Part shown: positions 31,700 to 42,967 of the stretch, one piece after another | How the letters are laid out: each line of letters starts with the position of its first letter | Numbering within the stretch: position 1 is the stretch's first letter | From: Trametes villosa | Lineage: Eukaryota > Basidiomycota > Agaricomycetes > Polyporales > Polyporaceae | Direction of reading: 5' to 3' | NCBI GenBank assembly: GCA_002964805.2 | Contig: PUDQ02000003.1 | Coordinates: forward strand, 1,736,001-1,800,000 | DNA: 64,000 bases | The notes under the pieces: generated by a model | The model's input: only the letters and a program-made list of their open reading frames with translations | Told to the model about the DNA's origin: nothing | The model's database searches: none | Made by a program: the position numbers and the translations under genes

Positions 31700-33846
31700 A
31701 TGCATCTCCTATCTCGGGCGCAAGCGGTTGCTGCGGCTCTCGTCTCCGCCCTCTTCAGTGCGGGGGTCGTCTCCGCGACGGCAGTGCCACGCGAGGTCTC
31801 GTTGCAGACTTCCCGGGGAGAGTTCGCATCCCAGGTCATACCGGACGCGAAGATTCGGTTCGTGCGCAACTCGGGTGTCTGCGAGACCACTCCGGGCGTG
31901 GAGCAGCTCTCGGGGTACCTCGATGTCGGCACGAACATGTCAATGGTACGTCCGCAAACTTGGCCGAGATCGCCGAGGCATGCTCACCTACTCCGGTCCG
32001 ACAGTGGTTCTGGTTCTTCGAGGCGCGCCACAATCCGGAAACGGCGCCGTTTACTCTCTGGTGGGTTGGATACTCGCTATGGGATGTACTTTGTCATTTA
32101 TCCAGTTTATTAGGCTGAACGGCGGACCTGGATGCTCGTCCATGATAGGCCTGTTCCAAGGTATGCTCCGGCCAAGGTTGTCAGTTTAGTTGTAATTACG
32201 GCGCTGTACAGAGCATGGCCCTTGCCAAGTGAACCCGGACGGCCTGACGACGACGATCAACCCATTCAGGTATGAGCGTAGAGCGAACGTACTCCTGGAC
32301 TACTGTCTCTGACGTTAGAGTGTGTAGCTGGAACAACATCAGTAACAGTGCGTTCAACTCCCTATGTTACTTTATGCTACCGTGTCTAAGCCGTTCTCGC
32401 TAGTCATCTACATCGACCAGCCCATCGGAACCGGCTTCTCCTTCGGGACCGTCGACGTGAACAGCACGTTCGCGGCGGCGCCTGCCGTATGGCAGGCGTT
32501 CCAGGTCCTCTTCGAAAGCAAGCAGTTCGCGAAGTTCCAGAGTCGCGAGTAAGCCCTCACACTACCAGCACCCACCCCCCGCTCACTCACGCTGCAATGC
32601 AGGTTCGTATTCGCGACGGAGAGCTACGGCGGCCACTACGGGCCCGAGATCGTCACCTACTTCGACGAGCAGAACGCGAAGATGCGGAACCACACCCTGA
32701 AGGGCGAGCGCATCAACGTCAGCGCGCTCATGATCAACAAGTGCGCCCCTTCTTTATTTTGACCCTCGGCGCTGGTCGGGTGTGCTGAAGGAGCGCCTGC
32801 AGCGGATGGTACGACCCGCTCCTCCAGAACCAGGCGTACGTCGACTTCGCTACGAATGCGCCTGGGTATGGCCCGCTGCAGACCCCGGACGTGCTCGCGA
32901 AGCTCAACGAGTCGTACTTCGAGGTTGGAGGCTGCCGTGACCAGGAGCTGGCATGTTATGCTGCCGGGCGAGGCCCCGAGAGTAACGATATCTGCGGCAC
33001 CGCTGACGACTTCTGCGTGAGTCCCTGAGTCTCCGCTCATGAACCGTCGGGATGAGCACTCACGAACGTCGCACAGGTTGAGAACGTCTTCTTCGCCGCG
33101 GTCGGCGACCGGGACTCGGACGACCTGCGCCAGAACTCGTCCACGCCGAACCCGTTCCCGCCGGAGTTCTACGTGAACTTCCTCCGGAACGCGACCGTGC
33201 TGGAGCAGATCGGCGCGCAGGGGCGGTACACGGAGTGCAGCAACGCGGTTGGGCGCCAGTTCTCGCGCACGGGCGATGATGCGCGGACGCTGCTGCCGCA
33301 GCTGGCGGCGCTCGCGAACTCGCGGCTGAAGATGCTCATCTGGGTGCGTCTCCGCCGTGTTCCGAGTATTCTTGCGAAATGCTCACCGGAATATACGCAG
33401 GCCGGGGATGCCGATATCAAGTAAGAGCTACATTTTCCGAGGCGGGCGACGTAGCGGTACTCACAGGTTGTGCAGCTGCAACTGGCTCGGTGGCCACGCC
33501 TCCGTACTCGCCATGGACTGGTACGGGAACAAGACGCTCCACCGCACGCCATTCCACAACATCACCGTTCATGGGAAACCCGTCGCGGCCGTGCAGAACG
33601 TCGACCACTTCTCCTTCGCGTATGTGTTCTTCGCCTTTCCTTCGCGCCGTCGCTTACGTCTGTATCATGATCCTCCAGGCGCGTATACCAGGCCGGCCAC
33701 GAGATCGTACGTTGTTTTGTGCAGTCTCAGAGATGAATATGCTGCTAACCGAATCTTTGCACTATCAGCCTGCATTCCAGCCCGAAGCGGCGTTCGAGAT
33801 ATTCTCACAGGTGGTACGGAAGGAGCAACTTCATTCGGTCCCTTGA
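31700..33846 (+). CDS. Secreted serine carboxypeptidase (S10)
   Basis: Thirteen exons join in phase to 486 aa: 31700-31945, 32005-32060, 32114-32160, 32212-32269, 32328-32347, 32404-32548, 32603-32740, 32803-33016, 33077-33343, 33401-33420, 33476-33619, 33679-33706, 33769-33846. A hydrophobic signal peptide (AQAVAAALVSALFSAGVVSA) is followed by CETTPGVEQLSGYLDVG, WFWFFEARHNPETAP and [20 protein letters not shown] (oxyanion region). The catalytic Ser is in FATESYGGHYGPE, the Asp in AGDADINCNWLGG and the His in DHFSFARVYQAGHE. All catalytic elements are intact. It removes C-terminal residues at acid pH in the secretome or vacuole and would complement the aspartic endopeptidases of this window. 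Two exons are only 20 nt long. Confidence 0.92.
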
Positions 33847-34129
33847 TGTCTCTTTGGAATGGCAGTTCTGACTGCTGTACGCTGTCCAAAAATACATAGC
33901 CTCGTCAGCAAATCAAAGTGAATTTAATCTCAGCCAACAGTGCACATCATTGAAGTCAGGTCGTTATGTCCGTGGTCGATTAATGAGATAGGCATGCCAA
34001 TAATTGAATATGTTCTTGGCGGTACCGAGCCATTCGGAGAAGTCGGTACGCTTCGCGAAGGCATAGACGCCCGCCGGAACGTGCTTTCTTCCCGCCACCA
34101 CGACCACCACGGCCTCGACGTCGTCCTCG
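33847..34129. other. Short spacer, AT-richer
   Basis: 280 bp. No gene; it presumably contains the 3' UTR of the carboxypeptidase and the promoter of the DUF3712 gene. Confidence 0.4.
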
Positions 34130-36118
34130 ATGGACACTCCATCCCACAGGCTCGACAAGGGCAAGGCGCGGGCGCAAGAGGTCGACCCCACCGAACAAAC
34201 CCCTTTGCTCGCCTCGACCTCGGGCTCACTCACCTCTTCTCGCGACGTTAGCATTGAGAACCCGCGCACCGCACGCTGCCGTCTCTACTCCCGCTTGCTC
34301 TCCGTCTTCTTGATATCTCTCTCAATATGTGTCTTGCTCTTTGCGCTTGTGGCGGTAATTGCATATTCGTACGGCTCGCATGCGTCGCAAATCCCGCCGG
34401 AAGAGATCCTGCAGCGTGCCCTTGTCGTCCAGGGGCCGGATAGGGTGGAGGTTCTCTCCGCGTCGCCGGAGGAGGGCGTGCTGCTGCTGGTGTCAGGACG
34501 AGTTGGATTGGATGCGGGCGTAGTGGTGGGGGTCAAGCACTCCGACGACGATGGTTTCTTCCATTCGGTGTGGAAGTCTCTCGGCCGCTGGGGCATCCGC
34601 CGCCTTGACCGGGTCACCACGACGCTCTCCTCAATACAAGTATCGCCCAGGGTACATCCAGACGTCGTACTCGCGACCATTACGCCGATGCCGTTCGAGA
34701 TCCCACTCACGGCAGACCCTCCCGCCAAGGACTTTGGGTGGCTTACCCCTGTGGAGGTTCCTGTGCGCATCAAGCCGAGCAGTGACGTCCCTGCGCTGCT
34801 TCGGTTCGTCCGGGAATGCTGGAAGATTGGGTTCGTCAGCGTCCAGGCGACCGTACCACGAGCGGTCGTCCACGGCGGGGGATTGCGCGACTCGGGCTGG
34901 AGGAGTCTGTTCGCGGTGTCCCATGCGAACGTCCGTCCGGTCATTAACATGAAGAGTGAGTAATTCCTCCCTCCCGCCGACGTACGTTGGGCTCATCCGA
35001 GTTAGTTCCACCGGTTCCCGGTCTCCCTCCACCCGGAAACAACCACGAGCTCCCTGACTTCTCCGATGTGGTCACCCTCGAGTCCTTCCAGATAACCTCG
35101 GAAGACGACACGATCCGCCTTGAAGGCAACGCTACTGCAATCAACCCTGTCCCGCTAGACCTCGAGTTCGTCTCGCCGCCGCTCCCTTTCTTCATCTCCC
35201 TCCCCTCCCCCGGTGCCCCTTCCGTCACCGTAGCAGCAGTGCACTCTCACCCATTCGCCTTCACCCACCCGAACATCTCCTTGACCGTGACTGGGACCGT
35301 CGTTCCACTTCCGAACAACGCCTCCGGCGCCCTCTCCGCGTTCGTGAGCGAATACATCTCCGGGCGCGACGCCGACATCCAGATCACGACGCCGATCCTC
35401 CCCGACCTCATCGTCAACACCACTTTCCCCGCCCCACACCCCAAGCCCGAGATCCTGCAGAATGTGTCCATCACGGACATGCATATCAAGCCCGTGGGCA
35501 CGAGCATGGTCGCGAGCGGCACCGTGCACGCGCTCGTTGTCCTCCCGCGCGGCATCAACGTCGGCGTGAACGCGAGCCGCGTCTTCCCCGACGTGCTCGT
35601 CTTCGACGGCGCCGTCCCGAGCCCCAGTGAGAACGAGTCGCTCTCTCACTCCGCTATAGCAGGACACGGCACCCCGCCGCCTGAGCGGCCGCTCCCCGAC
35701 CCGCTTCCCCCGCACGCGTTTGCGCATATCTTGCCGGAGGACTGGCTGCCCGCGGAGTGCGTGCCTGTGGAGGGGCCGCCGGGCTCGGGATCGACAGTTT
35801 CCGTCATAGCGCATATCGTCGACGTCCCATTGGAGGTCCTCCCCGGGCGCGAGCGCGAGTTTAGCAACTTCGTGTCCAAGGTAAGCTCGCTCGATCTTCT
35901 ACGGTGACTAGCTCCACGTTGACGTTGATCACTACGCGCAGGTAATCTTTGGTACGCAGGGCGCGCTCGCCGGTGTTCAGGGCGTCGCGGCGGTAGCCGC
36001 GCGCGTGAACGGGCTGCCCTTCGCGAACGGGCGCGACGGCGAGATGGAGCTGACGGGGCTCCCGTTCCAGGGGAGCGTACGGATAGGGAAGAAGAGCGCG
36101 CTGGACGGACTCGACTGA
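34130..36118 (+). CDS. DUF3712 single-pass membrane protein
   Basis: Three exons (34130-34955, 35006-35880, 35942-36118) give 625 aa. The cytosolic head has MDTPSHRLDKGKARAQ and EQTPLLASTSG, the latter resembling a dileucine-type sorting signal. One membrane helix follows (LLSVFLISLSICVLLFALVA), then a long extracytoplasmic region made of repeated beta-rich modules. These include VLSASPEEGVLLLVSGRVGL, TLESFQITSEDDTIRLEGNA, ISLTVTGTVVPLPN and LQNVSITDMHIKPVGTSMVA. This is the layout of fungal DUF3712 proteins such as the vacuolar Tag1 group, where the lumenal modules resemble LEA-2/lipid-binding beta domains. A vacuolar or endosomal location is inferred. The C-terminus is hydrophilic. Confidence 0.8.
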
Positions 36119-36327
36119 TTCGTACTGTATAGATCTTGCTTGTATACTACTCGGACCTCTGCTGTAACCTTGCATCTCTGTTTGATATGATACACATTCG
36201 TGCCAGATATACAAATTGAATGCCGCATATAATACGCAAAGCTGAAGGGTGGATGCATGAGATTCTACCGTACACCCGCACAACTCGCTCTCCCCAACCA
36301 CAACTGCCGTCTACCCTCCCCGTTCCC

Positions 36328-37944
36328 CTAGTTGAAGTGTTTCACGACGATGCCGTTGATGACCTCCTCCTCAACCACGTCGTCCGTCTTCTTCAGCTGC
36401 GCGGTCCCGTACGAGCTCGTGCGGCCCTTGCGCCACTCCTCCATGAGCGGCGCCTGCGCGTCGTCCGCCCAGCGGCGCTCGACGCCCGCGCGCAGCAGCG
36501 CGGGGCTCTGCAGCAGCGGCGCGAGCTTGACATCGTCGTCCGCGAGCGCGAAGTAGAACACGCCGAGGCGCGGGAAGCCCTGCTGGTCCGCGGGCGGCTG
36601 CCGCACGCGGTGGATCGTGCCCTTGTAGAAACCCCCGGAGAGGAACTCCATCGCCTCGCCGGCGTTGATCACCTGGGGCGGGGCGTGTTAGTATGTGAGG
36701 TGAGGATGGGAGGGGGGAGGGGAGGACGGACGAGGGCGTTGTCGATGTGCTTGACCCAGCGCCATTTGCCGTCGGGCGACATGATCTGCAGCGCGGCGAC
36801 GGGCTGGCTCCAGAGGATGGTGACGGTACCAAAGTCTGGTCATGGTTGTCAGCAAACCCTATCCACCTGAAGAGGAGGCATAGAGTCAGGGGGCACGCAC
36901 CCTTATGGCCCTTGAGCCAAACATTCCTTGTTTTCTCCTCATCTTCCTTCGTCCTCGGGTAGCTGCCCAGTAATAAGTACCACACTTCGGATAGTCAGGG
37001 AGTTGCAAGGACGTACTACTTCATGAACCGGACTGCAAAAGAGAATGAGTCAGATGCGCACGAGGTACGCAGCATGAACAGACGTACTCCATCCCTCTCC
37101 CTTCGCATCATACCCGTGGAAGTCGACGAACGTATCTTCCGGCAACTCCATACCACGCGCGAGCAGACTGATTCGCAGTCAGCGCTGGAAGCCATCTGTA
37201 GGTAAGGATGATACATACCGCAGAATGGGGTGAAGGATGTTGTAGTGGTTGTGCTCTGCGAACGCGCGGATCTCAGGGAGGAAGGGTTGCAACGCCTGCG
37301 GATGGTCTTGCTTCAGAATCCCGCGATGCACTTACAGGAAGCGCGTCAGCAGCAGGGACCTGCTATGATTTGCTAAGGAAACGCACTGTTGTAATGTTCG
37401 ATTTGGTCGCGAACGCCGTTGTCGATGTGCTATTCCCCAGTCCCGAGAATCAGGCACAATGCGAGCAGATGGACGGGGAAGCCCACTCACCCAGTACTGG
37501 CGCAGCTTGTAGCCCTTGTAGAGCCCCGTCGCCTTGATGTCGTACGAGAACTGCTTTTTCTCGTCGTCCGCTACCTGCGAGAATGGTACGTCCGCGATGT
37601 CGAAGATGCGCTCGTTCTGAACAGGAACAGTCGCGAGGACAGCTCAGTTGTCGCAACGGTACCCCGAGTAAGTGCGCAACATACCTGCGCTTGAGTGAGG
37701 CCGTGGTTCACGATGTACATGAAGCCATATGTGCGCATGGCATCGCGCACTTGAGGCGCGAGTGCCGCTCTTCCTTCGGGAGTGCTCGCCTTGGAGAGGT
37801 CGATGATCGGCAGGTCAGCCCATTCCACTGCAAAGTGGCTTGGTCAACGTGAGGCAACACGGAGTGAAACGGAGACGCACGTTCTTCGCTGGTCGGGGGA
37901 GCTGGGACGTAGTGCGGCAGAGATGGGATTGTTGTGGCAGGCAT
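36328..37944 (-). CDS. Isopenicillin-N-synthase-like 2OG-Fe(II) oxygenase 1
   Basis: About ten short exons on the minus strand, roughly 350 aa. The DIOX_N half reads MPATTIPSLPHYVPAPP, VEWADLPIIDLSKAST, MRTYGFMYIVNHGLTQAQ, NERIFDIADVPFSQV and later ELPEDTFVDFHGYDAKGE. The catalytic half has FMKYYPRTKEDEEKTRNVW, then LKGHKDFGTVTILWSQPVAA. An intron falls between the His and Asp codons of the iron-binding H-x-D (H-K-D here). The second His is in FYKGTIHRVRQPP and the 2OG-binding Arg in FPRLGVFYFALADDD. It uses Fe(II), 2-oxoglutarate and O2 to oxidise an unknown substrate. It is the first of three head-to-tail paralogues sharing intron positions. The TATA element at about 38073 (ctatatag on the minus strand) lies 130 bp upstream. 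Confidence 0.88.
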
Positions 37945-38694
37945 GGTGAGTTGGTTGGATGGTCAGGTCAAGTAGCGGTACTAAAGGTCAGCTAGTCGGT
38001 GACTCGGAGGTCAGTGCAAGAGTCACCCGCGAGAGTCGGCTCAGGCTGCACGGATGAACCTGAGGGTATCTGACTATATAGCGCACCGTAGTCACATAGA
38101 CTCAGGATTCAGGAGTACAGGGAGTCGCTGCTCGCCGTATGACCGGCGTGCGATGGGAGCGCGCCATCCCGTGGGCCGTCATGGGTTCAATGAGTTCAGC
38201 GTGGAAGAAGGCGGGGAGCCGTCCAGGAGGAGCGCTATATCCAGACGTGTGCTTTCCGAAGAATCTTTGAACGGCGAAAGTTTGCGATGGGAATGAGCTG
38301 AGCGTAGGGGTATAGAAGGGTGGGGTAATGACGAGAATAGGGCTATAGCATCCGTTGAGCCACGTTCTAGATGCGCAGCACGGTCGGTCCGCGTTCTCGT
38401 CAGGCGGTCAAGGGGGAGAACAGCTAAAATATAGGTTAGCAGAGTTGGTTTCAGAATGCCCTATCTGTGCGTCGAGCGAGTCAAGGGAAGTCAGGTCGCT
38501 ACTGAGCTCCGCGAGCTTCGATACCACGTTATCGGAGCTCCGCGGCAACTCGTAGAACCCTTTGGGAGTTTACTTCCCGCTGCGATCCTGAGAGTGCCCC
38601 CGAAGCATTCCACACGCAGCCGAAGTAGGAGAACGCAAGTCTTCGACTCCATCCTAACTTACACCACGGGTAACACGGCTACTGCGAGCCCGGC
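37945..38694. other. Spacer between 2OG oxygenases 1 and 2
   Basis: 750 bp: promoter of oxygenase 1 (minus-strand TATA at 38073-38081) and the 3' flank of oxygenase 2. No further gene is seen. Confidence 0.5.
38073..38081 (-). promoter_or_regulatory. TATA box of 2OG oxygenase 1
   Basis: The minus strand reads ctatatagt about 130 bp before the start codon at 37944. Confidence 0.5.
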
Positions 38695-40279
38695 CTAGTT
38701 GTAATGCTTCACCACGACTCCGTTGATGACTTCCTCTTCGACGACGTCGTCCGTCTTCTTGAGCTCTGATTGGCCGTACGCGCTCGTTCGGGCCCGCCGC
38801 CACTGCTCCATCGTCGGCGCATCGGCGTCATCGCACCGACGCACGATCCCAGCCTCCTGCAGCGCAGGGCTTTCGGCGAACGGGACGAGCTTGACGTCGT
38901 CGTCCGTCATTGCGAAGTAGAAGGCACCGACCCGTGTGTGACCGCGCTGGTCTGCCGGGGGCTGGATCACGCGGTGAATTGTAGCCTTGTAGAAGCCTCC
39001 CGAGAGGAACTCCATGGCGTCTCCTGCGTTGACGACCTGGAATGTACTATCAGAGACTACTCGAGCGAACGAGTGTAGCATGAGCGTACGAGGGCATTGG
39101 GGATATGCTTGATCCAACGCCACTTTCCATCTGGGGACAGAATCTGTAGAGCCGAGACGGGCTGACTCCAAAGGATAGTGATCGTGCCGAAGTCTTGAAA
39201 TATGGGGACCCCAGGCGTCAGAGGGGTGCAGGCACCGTCAGCCGCTATGACGCTCACCGGTATGTCCCTTGAGCCAAACGTTCTTCGTCTTCGACTCTTC
39301 TTCCTCCGTCCGAGGGTAGCTTCAGTGGGTGAGATAGGGGTATTTTGACTTCGGCGTATCGTCAACCTACTATTTCATAAAGCGGACTAGACGATGGTAT
39401 CATGAGCAAACCGCTGAGTCAGGGATACTCAGGCGCACGTACCGTATGTCTCTCCTTTCGAGTCGAAGCCGTGCTGTTTGACCAGCGCATCCTCCGGAAG
39501 TTCCATTCCAAGAGCGAGTAGTCTTGAAGAGGCATCAGCAACGCCGATGTCATTTACGCGTACCTCTTACCTCAGTACAGGGTGCAGTACATTGTAATGA
39601 TTGTGTTCAGCGAATGCACGGATCTCTGGCAGAACTGGCTGCAAAGCCTTAGGGTGCTGCTGCTGCTCGTTGATCGACCGATGCACTGTAGAGTATATAT
39701 CAACCCAGCGAAGATGTCAATATCACCTTGGATTCTTACGGTTGTAGTGCTCAAGCTGGTCATGCACGCCGTTGTCGATGTGCTGTTTGCGATGGTGAGT
39801 CGAAGTTTCGTTCAGGTTCGGGAAATACTTACCCAGTACTGGCGAAGCTTGTAACCTCTGTACGACCCCGACTTCTTGATGTCACCAGCGAACTGTTTCT
39901 TCTCTTCCTCGGGCACCTGAGCAAAGGGCAGATCCGCAATGTCGAAAATGCGCTCGTTCTACCCATACCACAACATTACTACGAGAAAGGCGCGCACGGA
40001 AGCACAGTAAAGCGTACCTGCGCTTGAGTGTAACCGTGATTGATGATATACAAGAAACCTTGCGTCCGCATAGCATCTCTCACTCGGGGCGCGAGCTCTG
40101 CCCGACCCTCGGGAGTGCTGGCCTTTGAGATGTCAATGATTGGCAGATCTGCCCATTCCACTGCATCGGAGACAGATCAGCTATATTCTACCTAGCAAGC
40201 GAGGACGGAACGCACATTCTTCTTTGGTTGGAGCCGCTGGAACATAGTGGGGGATCGACGCGAAGGTTGTGGCAGGCAT
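38695..40279 (-). CDS. Isopenicillin-N-synthase-like 2OG-Fe(II) oxygenase 2
   Basis: Paralogue of oxygenase 1 with the same exon pattern. It starts MPATTFASIPHYVPAAPT, then VEWADLPIIDISKASTPEG, MRTQGFLYIINHGYTQAQ, NERIFDIADLPFAQVPEEE, LRQYW, HIDNGVHDQLEHYN. Its catalytic part has YPRTEEESKTKNVWLKGHT joined over an intron to DFGTITILWSQPVSALQI, which restores H-T-D. The second His is in FYKATIHRVIQPP and the Arg in HTRVGAFYFAMTDDD. The end is KKTDDVVEEEVINGVVVKHYN. All cofactor ligands are present. The residues after the second His (VIQPPADQRGHTRV) differ from copies 1 and 3, which may change the substrate pocket. Confidence 0.87.
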
Positions 40280-40840
40280 TGCAATCTTTGACAGAGGCTT
40301 GGGTGACGCTACGCTCAGACGTACAGATCTCGAGAGTCTTGTTGGGCGCGTATGTCTACCCTGGGCATACAGACTCCGTAAGAAGCCGGTGAGCCGGCCA
40401 AGCTAGAGGGTGCGAGAGCATCACGCAATCGTGGGGGCGCATGACGCCCCTGCCACAGTACCCTGTGAACCGACTACGGAGCCAATGGTTGGAGCAAGTT
40501 CGCGTCCAGAAGTCGGGAAAAGAGATCCGCTGAGCCTCACAACAGGGTCCCGACACTGATGAAAGACATTGGTTGAAGATGAGGTGATGGTGAGCATTTT
40601 GCCAGGTAGCGCTGGTACACCGCCTGGAGTCATGGCCCATATTGGGTCGTTTGTATGTGTTTGTAGTACGTTCGTCTATCGAAGTCGAGGGAGGGTCGCT
40701 TGGAGTGCATACGGGCAAGAGGCAGACGTCACTTCGGTAACTAACAGGCACGGGGCTAATCTGGGGCTGTGGTGAGTCGACATATCACCGAATGTCAGCT
40801 GAGGCTAACTTGGAACTCACCATGGCACAACTAACTGTAA
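40280..40840. other. Spacer between 2OG oxygenases 2 and 3
   Basis: 560 bp without a recognisable gene. Confidence 0.5.
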
Positions 40841-42451
40841 CTAATTGTAGTGCCGCACCGGCACGCCATGGATAACCTGCTCCTCCACAACATCGTCTTT
40901 CTTCTTTAGTGTGGAGAGGCCGTACGCCGCAGTGCGTGCTTTCTGGTACTGGTCTGCCGTTGGCGCCTTGTCATCGTCAAACCTGCGAACGGCTCCGACT
41001 CTCTGGAGGACGGGGCTTTCCAGCAGAGGCTTGAGCACCACATCCACGTTGGGTAGGCAGAAGTAGAAGACCCCGAGACGAGAATGGCCTTGCTGGTCAG
41101 TTGGCGGTTGGCGGACACGGTGGATAGTGCCCTTGTAGAAGCCTCCCGACAGGAACTCCATGCAATCGCCGATGTTGACGACCTGGATCCATCTTGTTAG
41201 CGAGACTACCATGAAAATGAGTTTCTGGACTTGTGGCGTACGAGAGAGTTTTCGATATGCTTGATCCAGCGCCATTTGCCATCGGGGCAGAGAATCTGGA
41301 GAGCAGACACGGGTTGACTCCAGAGGATAGTGATGGTTCCGGTATCTGACGGTTGTTAGGCATATTAGACAAAGAGAGGAGGACCTGAATTACCCGTGTG
41401 ACCCTTAAGCCAGACGTTCTTTGCCTTCTGCTCGTCCTCCTCTGATCGAGGATAGCTAGTCGCGACAAGAATCAATACGGTTAACGGCCGTCCTTCGTCC
41501 ACGTTCAGGCCAGACGTACTACTTCATGAATCGCACTGCGCGCATATCACGTCAGACCAAGCCAGCTTATGCGATGCGAAAGTACATACGGTACGTCTCG
41601 GATTCGTCGTCGAACCCGTGCATGTTCACAAACGTGTTTTCGGGGAGTTCGAGGCCGCGAGCGAGAATCCTGCCGACCACCGACGTTAAGCCTTACTTGC
41701 GGTAACTGCACGAACGTAGGTGACACGTACTGGAGCACAGGCGCAACGATTCTATTGTGGTTGAACTCGGTGAATGCGCGCATTTCCGGCAAGAACGGCT
41801 GCAACGCCTTCGGGTGGCTCTGCAGCTTTGTGATGGAGCGATGGGCTGAATACGGGCTTCAGCTTCAAAACGTCAGGAGGAGAGCCGGAAACAACACACC
41901 GGCGTAAAGATCAATCTGGTCCCGAACGCCGTTGTCGATTTCCTGTGGACGGAAAGACATGTCCATCTCCGACTCGGACCCGCCCTCCACACGACAGTGC
42001 GTACTCACCCACACTCGGCGAGGCTTGAACCCTCGGAAGGATCCGGTTCCCTTGATATCCGCGGTATAGCGCCTCACCTCCTCTTCGGGCACCTGGCTGA
42101 ATGGGACGTCCGCGATGTCGAAGATGCGTTCATTCTGTCGCATTCGGCTGTGAGCGTAATGTCCCTGGATCACTAACACACCTCTGCGCACCTGGGCCTG
42201 AGTCAACCCATGGTTGACGACGTACATAAACCCGGAGGTGCGCATCGCGTTGCACACTTGCGGCGTGAGCGCCGCCCGGCCTTCGGGAGTGCCCGCATTG
42301 GAGAAGTCGATGACGGGTAGCTCCGCCCAATCCACTACGATGTGTCTGTGAGTGGCGGGAGACTGATTTGCACAAGAAAGGACGTACAATCCTCATGGGT
42401 CGGCGGAGCGGGGACGTAGTGGGGCACATGTGGGATGGTCGGTGCTGGCAT
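40841..42451 (-). CDS. Isopenicillin-N-synthase-like 2OG-Fe(II) oxygenase 3
   Basis: Third paralogue: MPAPTIPHVPHYVPAPPTHE, VDWAELPVIDFSNAGTPEG, MRTSGFMYVVNHGLTQAQ, NERIFDIADVPFSQVPEEE, ADIKGTGSFRGFKPRRVW, EIDNGVRDQIDLY, ELPENTFVNMHGFDDESETY, YPRSEEDEQKAKNVWLKGHT, then over an intron DTGTITILWSQPVSAL. The H-T-D triad is kept, but the next residue is Thr instead of the Phe seen in copies 1 and 2. The second His is in FYKGTIHRVRQPPTDQQG and the Arg in HSRLGVFYFCLPNVD. It carries the most sequence change of the three (KPRRVW for KLRQYW, EIDNG for HIDNG) and may have diverged in substrate. Confidence 0.87.
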
Positions 42452-42967
42452 GCTAGCTGGGAGATTTCGCGGACTCTGTGTTGTAGAATGGATGTCAGCA
42501 GCTGAGAGACAGTACGCAGGTATATGTATGAAGCTCGGCGTTCGCGACTCCCGCGACCGTCATTGGGCAATGTTTCCTGACAGGAGCATTGGAAGATGTA
42601 GGCCCTTGTCAAACCGCGAGAGAGAATACTACCTGCGCAGGTAGATCACAAGGTACACTCAATACACAGGCGGAGAGCCGTAGCACCGGCGACCTAGCGT
42701 AGGAGGATTGTCATATGATCTTCGACCCGGCGAAGATAAGCGGCCGAGCAAGCAACACGTCCAAAGAGACATCGACGAACCTGACCATCAACCATCTAAC
42801 GCATCCGCCCGAACATATGCAATAAATCCGCTGACTTCGTGAGAGCAGCGCATTCTCGCCGCACGCTTCCTCAGACATCGTTCACTCCACAAAGTCCTGT
42901 CTGTATCCGCAGATAAGCCTGCCCAGCAGTCGCATACGTCCCAAAGTCCACAGGGGTATCACAGCAT
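42452..42967. other. Spacer between 2OG oxygenase 3 and GH5 gene
   Basis: 515 bp: promoter side of oxygenase 3 and 3' flank of the GH5 gene. No other element is recognised. Confidence 0.5.
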
